A model generated the notes under the pieces. The model was given only the letters and a program-made list of their open reading frames with translations, was not told the origin of the DNA and ran no database searches. Both the position numbers and the translations under genes were made by a program. 64,000 nt of DNA from Phoronis australis (Eukaryota > Phoronida > Phoronidae). The DNA is taken from contig NMRA01000017.1 of NCBI GenBank assembly GCA_002633005.1, positions 1,486,680 to 1,550,679 on the forward strand. Direction: 5' to 3'. Of the stretch, positions 48,001 to 60,000 are shown piece by piece; the stretch's first letter is position 1, and every line of letters begins with the position of its first letter.

Positions 48001-51000
48001 CCCTAATAAGCAGCCCTGCCCCAATAAGTGCCCTAACGCGTTTTCAGACTTCGCTAAAGTAAGCGCTCAGCCCATGAACTGCATGCGAAAAATGATTTAT
48101 CTACAGTTCTAACACAAAGTTGGAGCATTAACGAACTAATGCTTGATGCACTAGGTGAATATCGCAAATTTAAAAACCTTGTACCTAGTAGATATAGCTG
48201 CCATCATGGTTTCTTCAATCATGACATCTCAATTTTATCAACTAAAGGTTACAGTTGTCAATATAAGTGGAGACAGCAGCATGATGAGACTGGACTTCCT
48301 CTCTGAGTTTGGTAGGCTCATGTTATGAACTAATGTCGCCCGGCTTCATTGAAACACTCATTCTACTAATTTTTGTGTAACCATTGAGCAAAATTGTCGT
48401 TATTTTAAACAAATATCCACAAGTCGTTTTTGAAGCATCGAAATGGACCCAGAAATAATAAGTTATTCTAGCTTTCAATCCGAGTCCTCAGCTCCAACAC
48501 TGACTGCATGTCCAAAAACACATAGGGGTTACAAACAATATGAATCTCTACAACCAGCGTAATTGATATGGCCTCAAAAGCCATCATTTAAGGACAATCT
48601 TATGTAACCAGTCTGATGATGACTCCAGGTTTCACACAACACTGTGAGCGTCAACATTTGATAACCTCATGGGAACTATCATGGACACATGGTTGCAGAT
48701 TCATCTCACTATAAATGTTACCATCAAGTCTTATTGTTGTTACATGTTGAAAACTATGACAAAACAAGCTTGAATTCATCTGTTAAGCACTTAGTTGATA
48801 GGAAGATGTAAAGTATAAAGTTACACACCTTTGTTCAAAACATCTTGACGAGTACTCTCTCTGGCTCTGTCTGTGTTACACATAACAAATTCTTCAGCAT
48901 TGTTGGCAAGTTGCGCACATGTCTGCCAAACACACGATTTCTAAAATAGTAATAATAAAATTTGTAGTTTCCTCGTTGGTAGTTTTTATATATCAAGTAG
49001 CCTTTAGCATCATAAATTGAATGAAATATATTGAAATAGAAAAGAAAACACATTTTTCTGACCGTGCATGTGCACTTTAATCTAAGCTCTTAAACCTAAG
49101 GTTGCCGGTAAAACAGATTAACAAGTTAATCACTATATTTGGCAAACACAGGTTTTGGGCACAAGTAGACGAGAAAGCGTGTACTGTTTACCCCAGTACC
49201 CAGCGAATTCCTTGGCACATCAATGACTTGAGAGCGACGTCACAAATTGAAGTGAGCTAGTCGCTTTCCATGGGCATTGGCCGAATATGTATTGATTGAG
49301 ATAACTGCGATCATAAACAACTCGCCTAGTATTAAAGTAAAAAAATGAACAATAAGTAAAGCAAACGACCAACATGACTTTTCAAAATTGAAAGTAAATA
49401 TTAGACGTCTTTGAATTTTAAAATTGATACACCGTAAGAGAAACAAGAGACTAGGATTCCTTCAGCACTTTGGGTAAACCATGCATGTTAACTTGTGAAT
49501 CAATTAGGACAGGTTTACCGTAAACGTTCAGGTTAACGCCCATGTTCAATTAACCGCCCACCCCCTACTTAAGGTGGATTTTCGATTTAACCGCCCACTG
49601 CTCAGTTAAGCACCCCCTGCAATTTTTGAAGATTTCCAGTTAAGCGCCCACCTCTCGGTTAAGCGCCCATCCCCAACTTTTCAAGAAAGAAGATTTAGCG
49701 CCCAGTGCTAAGGAAACGCGCGATTCCCCGACTTTTAGAAAAAGATTGATGATCACAATGAGCGCAACGACGCCGGGCTTCCCAGACAGTGGTTTAGCAA
49801 TGTGAATTACAATACAAGTAACGAGTTATTGTCTAGGGTCATGGACTCATTTCAAAATATAATACTTGAGCGTTTTTGTCACTTTATTTTCTTCCCATAT
49901 TTGCAAAGTTGAAGAACGCCGCCGGCGTAAAAACCTCCGTTTTCAGTGACTCTGTCTGCCGCGCTGAGTTTCCGTCTGCAGTGCACTAGATAAATCATAT
50001 ATTCGAAAAAATAAGGCCAGAGAAACGTGACAATGGTTTTGCCAACCCTCCAAATTTTATTAAGGTGGGAAGCTCTCGTACTTTGAGCAAATCTCACAAT
50101 TCATGAAAAGATGTCAAATTCTCAATATTTTGATGAATGTAACTTCCGCGGTGTGTGGCGACCGAAGAGACAGTACAAGTGCCTTAATGGGTTACCAATT
50201 TTGTTGCTGCCTATTGATTTCTGAATTCAAAGGTTGGCAATAATGTATGTTTGTAATATATGATCTTGAGGTAATAAAAAAACTGCTAGTCAAATTTTGT
50301 TTTCCGCTTATTGCATCTCAGTCAAACTGGCATTAGCAGATTTAACTAATGTTGCTGGCTGTTCTTTACTATTTCTCGCACCAGCCGCCACGTAGGCCTA
50401 TAAGCGTGACTGTATGAATTCAGTTATCGTTTCCATATCCCCTTTTTCGCCATCCAGAATAGTTTTGCTTATACATTGGCCAGTTTCAGCCTGAACAAAA
50501 ATTCTTACCATTCAAGTCTGAAATATCCACGACGTAGACTGAAAATTGACGATAGTGGGTAGGAGATGCACGCAGCTACCTACGGGCATGGGCTTAGGGA
50601 GCATCGAGCCGGGAAATATCGGAATAGACTTGACATCGCAGTTTTGGGGAACATTGGCAACGGAGGAATATCGTAAAGAACTGGATCTTTCATAACAACA
50701 GGTTAAAAGTACATAGTCACGCCCGTTTCTTGTTATTTAGGGCTATTCTCTTTTGATGTGAGACTTTGTAGACATTTTGGTGCACGTGCGCAAGGTCCCA
50801 CAGTTTGCAGTGCATGTTACCTTGACACCTACATGTGATTGACAGGTGACTCACACGTAGGCACATATATTGAAAGAGGCCGTTATATCACATGACGGCA
50901 TTTCCAAGTCACGATTATCAGCCGACTGAGACATTACGCGCTAACAGCGGGACCAAACAGTGCCGCAGTGCAATATTGCAAGTGATATGAATAGCATAAT

Positions 51001-54000
51001 CTGGACACCTTGCATGAAAAATAAATGTTTTTCCACCACGAAGTTTGGTAAGGTAATCGTTTAAGAATGAATTGAAACATCGCTGTTGTGGCGTTTTATC
51101 ACATATTTATCTCTTGGCTCAAAATTTTATTTTTGATTGACGAGTGGCTCACGGCCGCTTAACCCCGATTCTTGTCTTAGGCCTAGTTCTTTGCCGAGCA
51201 TGTTCGGCACAACGGCAAGCGAGCAATGCCGGGCGGTCGAGATAAAACAGCTAGCCGCAGAACTATATGCTGAAAATGCCATTGAATCACGGCGTTTCGA
51301 CTACAAACATCCTAAACACAAAAAACATCTGAATTAAGTTTTTCAAACTTTTCTTACAACTAATTATAAAACTGCTCTCAGACTATGAACTTGGCAGCTC
51401 AGTACGAGAATGTAACCATAAATTGATGTCTGCTGTGACCTCTTCAACACGTGAATCTTGCACGCACGCACTTTAACAAGGTCACATCTTGAAATAGATG
51501 CAATTCAAGTAGAGGCTGCGTGATTGTCTGCTCTCTTGAGGGCAAAGTAACAAGACCGCATTACGCCATGGGGCTATTACTTAGCAATTCTGTAAATTTA
51601 ATAGTGAATAACTAATCTGAGGGCAAGGGAATCTTTGTTGGGATCATCCGCTATTATGACATTTTTGCCGTCATGTGGCGACAGGACAATAACGCTCTTT
51701 GAAAAGTGCTACGTGTTCCGAGTACGAGGTAAGATTAACCGCCCAGGGCGGTTGCTTGTCGTAATAAGCGCCCATGTTCGGTTAACCGCCCACCCTGGAT
51801 TTCTTGAAATTTCACGGTTAAGCGCCCACGTCTGGTTAACCGCCCACCCCCGATTTTTTGGGTTTCCCAATTTAACCGCCCAGGGTGTTAACCCGAACGT
51901 TTATGGTAAGTTACAGTCTGGTTAATTTAGCTTGCTCAAGCATCGTGTAAACAAAACCACAAATTTTAGCATAGGAGTTGCCTCATTGTGTTCTTTCATT
52001 TCTCATATACTATTTTTATTCACTTTATATTTTGAAAAGATTCTAAGGGTTTCAACGCTAGTACCGTATTCACCCTAATAAGCGCCCATGTCCCTATAAA
52101 TGCCCCACTTGTGTTTTCACTTTGCTAAAGTAAGCGCCATAAACGCTGCCGTACATGCAAAAAATGCCTTACCTACAGTTCTAAAATTCTAGAATGTCTT
52201 CAATTTATCAATAAGATCCGACAGTTCTGAAAAAATCACTGTGCGCAGAATTTATTGACCACGAGCTGAGCCGCTATGTCGGTATTAGTTGTGACAACAC
52301 TTCAAACTTCTGCTTCAAAAAGAATACAAAAGTATTGCTGATCTTGCGAGGGACGTGTCCTGTTACGTATGGCCTTTCAGAACAGATGCAGTGTACTTGT
52401 CGACGGGATTGTATTGTATCTTTCCAGTACAGAAAATCTCCCTCAACAGGAATCCAAATTCTTTTGTATACATGAAAACCACGAATCGAAGACTAATAAA
52501 AACTTAACCTTTGTTAAAAGTACATGGCCAAGAAGCACGCGCTACATACAAGTACACGTCATCGAAGATTAGTCTTTGGGAACTATCTATTCATGAAACT
52601 GGTAGCATAGCATCAGCAAGAAATAAATACTGGCACTTATTTCCGACAGTTTCTAATACCGTGAAAAACGTTTGTGTTATTTTTAGGAGTAATTATTAAA
52701 TTAATCGTAATTGATGTATTTAAAATCAAAATGACTGATAGTGATCACTTCCGCACTCTTACATCCCCCAAACCTCCCAATCGTTACATCGCGTTTACTC
52801 TGGTAGATGAACTCTGATGACACGCACACGCTCGTTCACTCACACATGCAAACGAACTTCAAACAAACATCATGCGACAACATCTGTGTTCATCCAGAGA
52901 TTTTTCTCGAGATGCGGAGTACGACCTAGCGCAGATTTGGACTTAACATGCAGTAAATCCCGATTCGACAGGAACTTAAAAATGTTAGGGACGTTATTAT
53001 AAAAACTTAAGGAGAACTTCAATTAGATATTTAGTTGAGCTGAAACTGTAATTTAACTCAAGAATTCAAGTTGACCTATCGGCGATCGCGAGGCAGCGAC
53101 GCATCAGTCGGCGGGTTTTCGCACTGGGATTTTCTGAAAACTGTAGAGGCCGATCCACCGGGGAGGGCGGTAATACTCGTAATTTAACAACAAAGTTTGA
53201 TAGCAATAGACTGCAATTTTGTAGAAAAGTCTTTTATCATAGGTTACAGATGCATCAAAGAGCGTAAATTTGATTAATTCTATCTTACGATTTCACCTGT
53301 TTCGGAGACCGGGTTTCAACCACTTTGGGCTGTAATAAGCAAACCCCTCCCCGAAGTGAATTTTCTAAGAGCCCTACGCGCTTATTAGGGTGAATACGGT
53401 AATTGAACTTGTGATTTCCAATATACCTAATGTGATATTATCAACAAATAGTGTGAAGCATTTCCAGAGCAACAGCCAGGGTGTAAACATCACAGCAAAA
53501 TCCATGCCTCCAACTCTAGACTAACAACACATTATCACGCATTTTTGTCCGACTGGTCAGCAAGGAGTCGACGACCGCAATGCTGACTTGGTGACCCCTC
53601 AGCTGACCCACCTTGATTGCCGACCGGCCATCAGCCAACCCGGTGATCAGCTGCTATTTTCAGGCTAGAGTATCAGTTGCGTATAGGTTGTCAGGCCAAT
53701 GCCACCGTTACGTGTCGATGCACATTGATCTCCGCACAGAGTCAATAGTTTTAATGTGTCACTGTTACATGAGAGCACAGAAGTATTGTAACACCACTCA
53801 TTCGAAGGTTGAAGACGAGAGATAATATTGAAGATTGGATTATGGACAATGCAATCAGTTTTGAATAACAAAACATGAAAGCTTTTATCACATTTGATCT
53901 TTGACTTGTGACAATACCAAGTTCCATTACATTGCCAGGCTGCTTCCCGGTCAACTCAATGCCCTAATCATGTTGAAAACGCAGCCATTTTTGACGAAGT

Positions 54001-57000
54001 CTCTGTCCTAACTTATTTTGGTTTTACTACGTGTTGGAAGGAATTAAAACAAAGACCAGAGAAAGTCGATAAATTGCGGGTTCATTAGAGTTGACACTAT
54101 AGACAACGAAGAACAATTTGATGCCTTGTTTGTTTAAAGTTCATTCGCTAAGACATACAAGAGCAACGCAGAGCGTTGAAATGAGCCCACGAATGCATCA
54201 CAAATGGTGTGCTTTTAAGGTTATTTATTTGTATCACAAAAATGGCCACTAGATGGCGCAAAAATGTTCAATCTACCCAAAAATGGGAACATGCCATATT
54301 TCAAAAAATCTATCACGGAACTTCAGAGAAACAAAGGAAAACGGAACAAAATAAAATTGCCACTTAGGTGGCGCAAACTACATTGATTCCATCTGAAAAC
54401 GGCATGACAGCGTCATCTCACTAATAGATGCCTATAAGCCAAATTTTATGAAAATTCGTTTAGGAATTTTGAAGATACAGAGGTATACGTAAAAAACTAA
54501 AATTGCCACTAGGGGGCGCACCGGTAGTCGGATCCGTCCGAAATTTCGCTCATGCCGTTCCATCCATGGAAGGAACACGTGTGTAGCAAAATTTCATGAA
54601 TATACGTCAAGGCGTTTTGGAGATAGAGCTGCGGGCGCCGGCCGGCCGGAGATGACGTCATAAAAATGGTAATTGCCGACTGAGGTTACGCTTAATTTGA
54701 ATTGGTCTCTTAAGCTAGGTGACCAGTTTGCCGACCCAACTGTCGACCATAGAGGCTACTCAGCTGACGACTCCAAGCAGACCATAGCCGGTCAGGTGCA
54801 GGTCGGCTAGAAGACCGGTCGTTGACCAATTTCCGACCAGTTGGACAAAACTTCGTGATGTGTGCTGTAACAGAGTGTATTTTTTGGGTTTGACCCACCT
54901 CTAAACTGAGCACTGCATCCACCACTACCACAGTGTAGACGGTAGGGCTTATAGTATATATTGTCTCTGCAGCCCGCTTTTTCCTTCTTCTCATAGGTCC
55001 TTTATCCAGGTGACGAGTGTTGCAAACCTACAACAGATTACTATTTATTTAGCAGCTGACCTTCTTGAGCATATGAAGCATGCCACTGACACCTGTTCAA
55101 TGAAATTTTGGTTCCTTTTAAAAATTGGTTGAAACTTGTTTATTGAAATTCAACCAAGTATGCATGATCACCTTCCACACTGTACTTAATAATCAGAGAG
55201 TTTTTAAATCACATCAATGCGGACCACTAAATATTGCTTACCTTGCGTCCTTGTTGCAGGTACTTCGCAGCCTGCTGTCATATGCAAGTCCATTATTGGA
55301 TTAAAAAATTCTCCGATTGTATCTATAATATCAATGTCTGACAACTTGCAGCAAGGTATAACATGTCATATTTTTCTCACCTGAACAGTCAAGATGCTGT
55401 TTTCCCAATCTATGTTCTCATCTGTGGCAAAATCATTGCATGTATTACAAGACTCGCACATTTCTCTCCAGACGTCTTCATCTGCAATTCAAGAAAACAT
55501 CATGTAAATCAATGAGGCATCCTTATGGATATTTGGTTCAACAGGCAAATACAACATCATGTGAATGAAACGTGAACATTATAGTCATATAGACATCACT
55601 CAAATAAAAAAGACACCACTCTGTAAACCATGAAACTGGTACAGAAACATTATGGTAGACTACGGATGAGAATAGTTTCTGTCTGAACACTGCTCTATGT
55701 ACTCATTAAGTGCTTAGGACATCTACCAGCAAAACTATTCACTTCTCTCACACAACAGATTTTGTGCTACCCCCGTTTGACCCAGAGGAGCAATTACATC
55801 ATACTGATAGGACGAGGGAGGTCTATTCAGAGGGGGAATCCCACAATTGTTTACATCATTTTGGCATAGCTACTGTAGTTATTCCAAATTTCTCCAAACG
55901 TTTTGCCCAGCACATGAAATCTAAAAAGTCTATCACAAACAATGGAAGCTTACTAACTCAAGCTTGTCGCTCAGTCAGTGTACCATGGCTTGGTCAGATT
56001 CGATAGATTCTGCAGGCGTCAATTGGATCAGAAGAATATGAAGCCATATAGCTGGCAAGTGTAAAATCATGCACTAATTCCAGTTTGTTGTCATTGGTTT
56101 CATCACTCAATTCAAACTGTGAAAGCCCCAAAATTCCCGGTAAAAGTTGCAGGTGTGGTCACTCCTTATAATCACCATGCGCTTGCAACAATTGAGACAC
56201 TGATCACTAGTTGTTTGATTCAGCCAATACAAAGAGTTGGCAATATCGTGCAAGATTAAGTTACCAAGAATAACAAACAATCCAAACACCAATATTTTCT
56301 TCGTCTCAACCCACCAAAATCACATGACAGTTGGAATAACTGACAATCAACTCATGCCTGCAACACAGTTTAGGTCACCGAAGGTACTAAACTGCACACT
56401 CCACTCCACATTTGACCACAACATATTTCTTTCAACCAAATGACAAAAACAATCTTCTAAGGGTACTCGAAACATGGTCAGTTGTAGTCTAGAATTTCTG
56501 ATTATCACATCATAGTGACTTATCTGTGAGGAATTATCAATACATGCCTACAATCAACATGGTTTGTATGCATTTTATGTTTCAATGACATAAGAATAAA
56601 AATACAAATAGTAATAAATACAGAGAAATAAAAGAAAACAAAAAACACAAGAAAACATTATATAAGTAAATGTGCAAGACACATATCACACAAAAAATCA
56701 AATACTTATTTCCATTATGGTCCGTATCACTATGACCTCCACAGTCGACGAACGGGGGAAGCACTTGGGCAATAAAGTTTGAAAACACTTCATAGTTGAC
56801 AATCAGCAGTCAACATCTAGGTGAAAAGATTCGGAATTTGGAAATTTCTTCATAATTATCTATACTATTAGAGAAATTAACACTATTATTTTAACTGTAA
56901 TATAATACACCATTGAATCAAAATGAAAAGTAACTAATTAAAGTATTCTATTGTCAGATAACAGTACCTGGGTCATAAAACATAATGACTGGAATCTCTC

Positions 57001-60000
57001 CTTTTCCCAGCTTGCTCTTGTTAAATGGCATCCGGAACTCCATTGGTTGATTGACTTGAGTGGCACCATCTGTTGGAGCCACAAAAAATGTCTCATTGGT
57101 CATTTCCTTGATTCTACAATAAAATCAACAAAATTTGCATTATCAAAGGAAGAGTGCATGTGACAGATAAAGGTAAAAAATCTTCAAATTTTGACAAAAA
57201 CAACATTGGTGATATTAGGATTACACAAAACATGTTAAAACAAGCTGAAGTTCACAATAATTACGCCAGAAGAATTTTTATTGTAGATTAAAACCACATT
57301 ACATATGCTCTACCAACTGAAATCAACACAACAATAAAAAGTTTATTTGTGGTCTTAGGATTTATAGAAATATGCACGCTTATAAAACACTTTAACTTTC
57401 AGAATCAAAAAGTTCAGCTTTTCGTTTTCTTTTGTTTTTTTGGAAACAAGGCTACACATCAATGTAATGAACCATCTTAAAAACATCCTCATTTTTCAAA
57501 CAAAACTTTTCGAGATTAAGTTGGTCGGATTACGTAATAAAGTGCAATGCGAAAGATTTGGTCTGGACTAAATCTGCTTGACCACCTTAACTTATCTCCC
57601 CAATTCATGCGAGTGCAGAGTTCTTCCCGCCAGGTTATTAGCAACGATACTGATAATGCCCATTGAAAAGCCAGAGAATTGTCATGATTTACGATGCACC
57701 TTCATTGGTGAGTGATGCCTAATTGCTGGAGTGTTTCATTTCATGATGCCGACGGACTAACCGTTCCCAGGTTGTCCGACAATGCCCACTGAGACACAGA
57801 TGATAATTCTGGGGAGCGCGCATTAACCCCGTAGTGTCTTGCTAAAAAAATCAAGATTTCGCCACATCATGTCGCCACGTGTTTTTGACGGACCACGTGA
57901 TTTTGGATGAATTTTTCGCCACAAGTTAGATACTGAACGCTGCCTATAAATATCATGTGACAAATCTTCGGCTTTTTCATTAATAAAACGCACTCTTCAA
58001 CTGAACTGCTACTGCTTAATAACCCAAAATTTACGTTCACATGGAGTCTCCCGAAGATAACACATAACGTTGGGATGTAAATAGCCTGCCGTCGTGCCCA
58101 CAGTTGCTAATTTTGTCCTCCAGATTCGTCATCTGCCCTCCCACTCAGCGAGCATGCCGGCGTTTGGCTATTTTATTGGCTTACCACCATTTTGCGTTCT
58201 CGTTGTTGTTGCCTTTTCTGTCTACTAACTGTTCACAGTAACAATTTTAAAGTTAACATGCCACAGTAGTGAAATCTAGTGTTTAGTACGATGAAGCTAA
58301 AGTTAGGACAGTGGAATGTTAATCTGGTCTGGTGAGAAAGGTGACATTTTGGTGCGGTAGGTGATCACGCTGATCTAAAATACGTTTCGATCACAAAGTC
58401 GTCCAGAAAAACACTAATGCGAAAAAGCAGTTTAATTCATAATGTCACAGTCCATTCAGTTCTCACCACAGGAGGTGCATTACTACCCTTATTCTATCAC
58501 ATAAATGTTGTTCTTTATAAAATCGGAATGTAATTAAGATTTATTGTTGAAACAAGATAAATATTGAGTTGTGTAACAAAACATGCAACTATTATACTTC
58601 TTTTAAGTAAATGTATGGTTTCATGAGTTAAAATTAAGAAGCAATGTGACCTTGGTAATGATGTAACTAGACAGATACATTTGCTTTCTGATACAAAACA
58701 ATTTACAGTAAAGTGCATTATTGCACACGCATGCATACACGTATACGCAAAAAGAAGGATCAAGTGAGAAAAATACCTATAAAACCAAGTTTTAAGTACC
58801 TATTCCTAAGACGTCTTGATACTTTTCCATCATCTTTGCTTGATTCAGGGTCCTTTATATATGAGTTAAATTCACTGGATGCCGCTGAACCATAGCGTGC
58901 TTTAAGGTCGTGTTTACTCAATTTTCCAGCCATAACCGATGAATTAGAACCTACAACATAGGATCTAACTAACAGTGGACAGGACAGAGCTCTCATAAAT
59001 ACAATTATAATATTCATGAGCTGGCAGAACACAGACAAGAGCAAACTACCAAGTACTGGCAGATGCTGACGAGTGACCTGTAATAAATAGGTCGGGTTGG
59101 CCTTCTGCATATTCCACATTACGTTTAAGTAAATCACAAATCTATAGCTAGCCACAAAGGCTAGATGTGCGATTGACAGAGCTAGGACTATTGTATAGTT
59201 ATTAACAACCTAAAGGGGGCTCAGCACATTAGATTCCTCCAAAAATAAAGAGGTGTCATCTTCTACTGAACAGAACATACCTGCCAAAATTCATATTCAC
59301 GGAATAAGTGAGACGCGGTAACAGTAAATAACCACAGCAAAAGATGATGCAGAATGAAAAAGGCAAGTGTGAGTATGAGTCTGCAAAATAGGCATCCAGG
59401 GACTTAGGAGATGGAGAGTGGTGGATACAGACAGAGATGATGGGTGAATATGCAATGTGTATGTGTGGGCCCACACAAAATGAAATTAAGTATACCTTTA
59501 ATTTTTAGTTGCATTTTCTGTTTAGATTCCGCATTCGATAAAGTAGTAACTTCGTCTCCAATGTCGAGTGATATGACAGATTCTTTATTGATATCCAACT
59601 TCTTGATAATGTCACCTTTTCCTAACAACAAAACAAACATTAAATAGATACGAAAAGGCTAGAATTTCACGTAAAAAATCACTCAAGAGAGATATGATGG
59701 ATGTTGCTTCCCATAGCCCATTGCTGTCCATGTTGTGAACATATCTTTTAAACCAGATTCCATCATCACAACCGGTTTTACTCATACTCTTAGTTAGTTT
59801 TGACTAAAGGTTTAGTCAAGACTAAAATGTGACTTCTATATAACTAATAATTAGTCATGACTTGATAATGTGACAAGGATATTTTACAATATTTGATGGA
59901 GTGACTAAAATGTGACTAGATCATCTAGTAAGAACATTATGACGTTTTCCTGGTGATCCCAACTTGTTCACTTGGAGGGTAAACGAACAAGTTGGGCGGT

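Noticed and set aside
54710-54994. 94-codon minus-strand frame
   Set aside because: Mostly inside the GACCGGTC subterminal repeats of a TIR element; repetitive, not protein-like.
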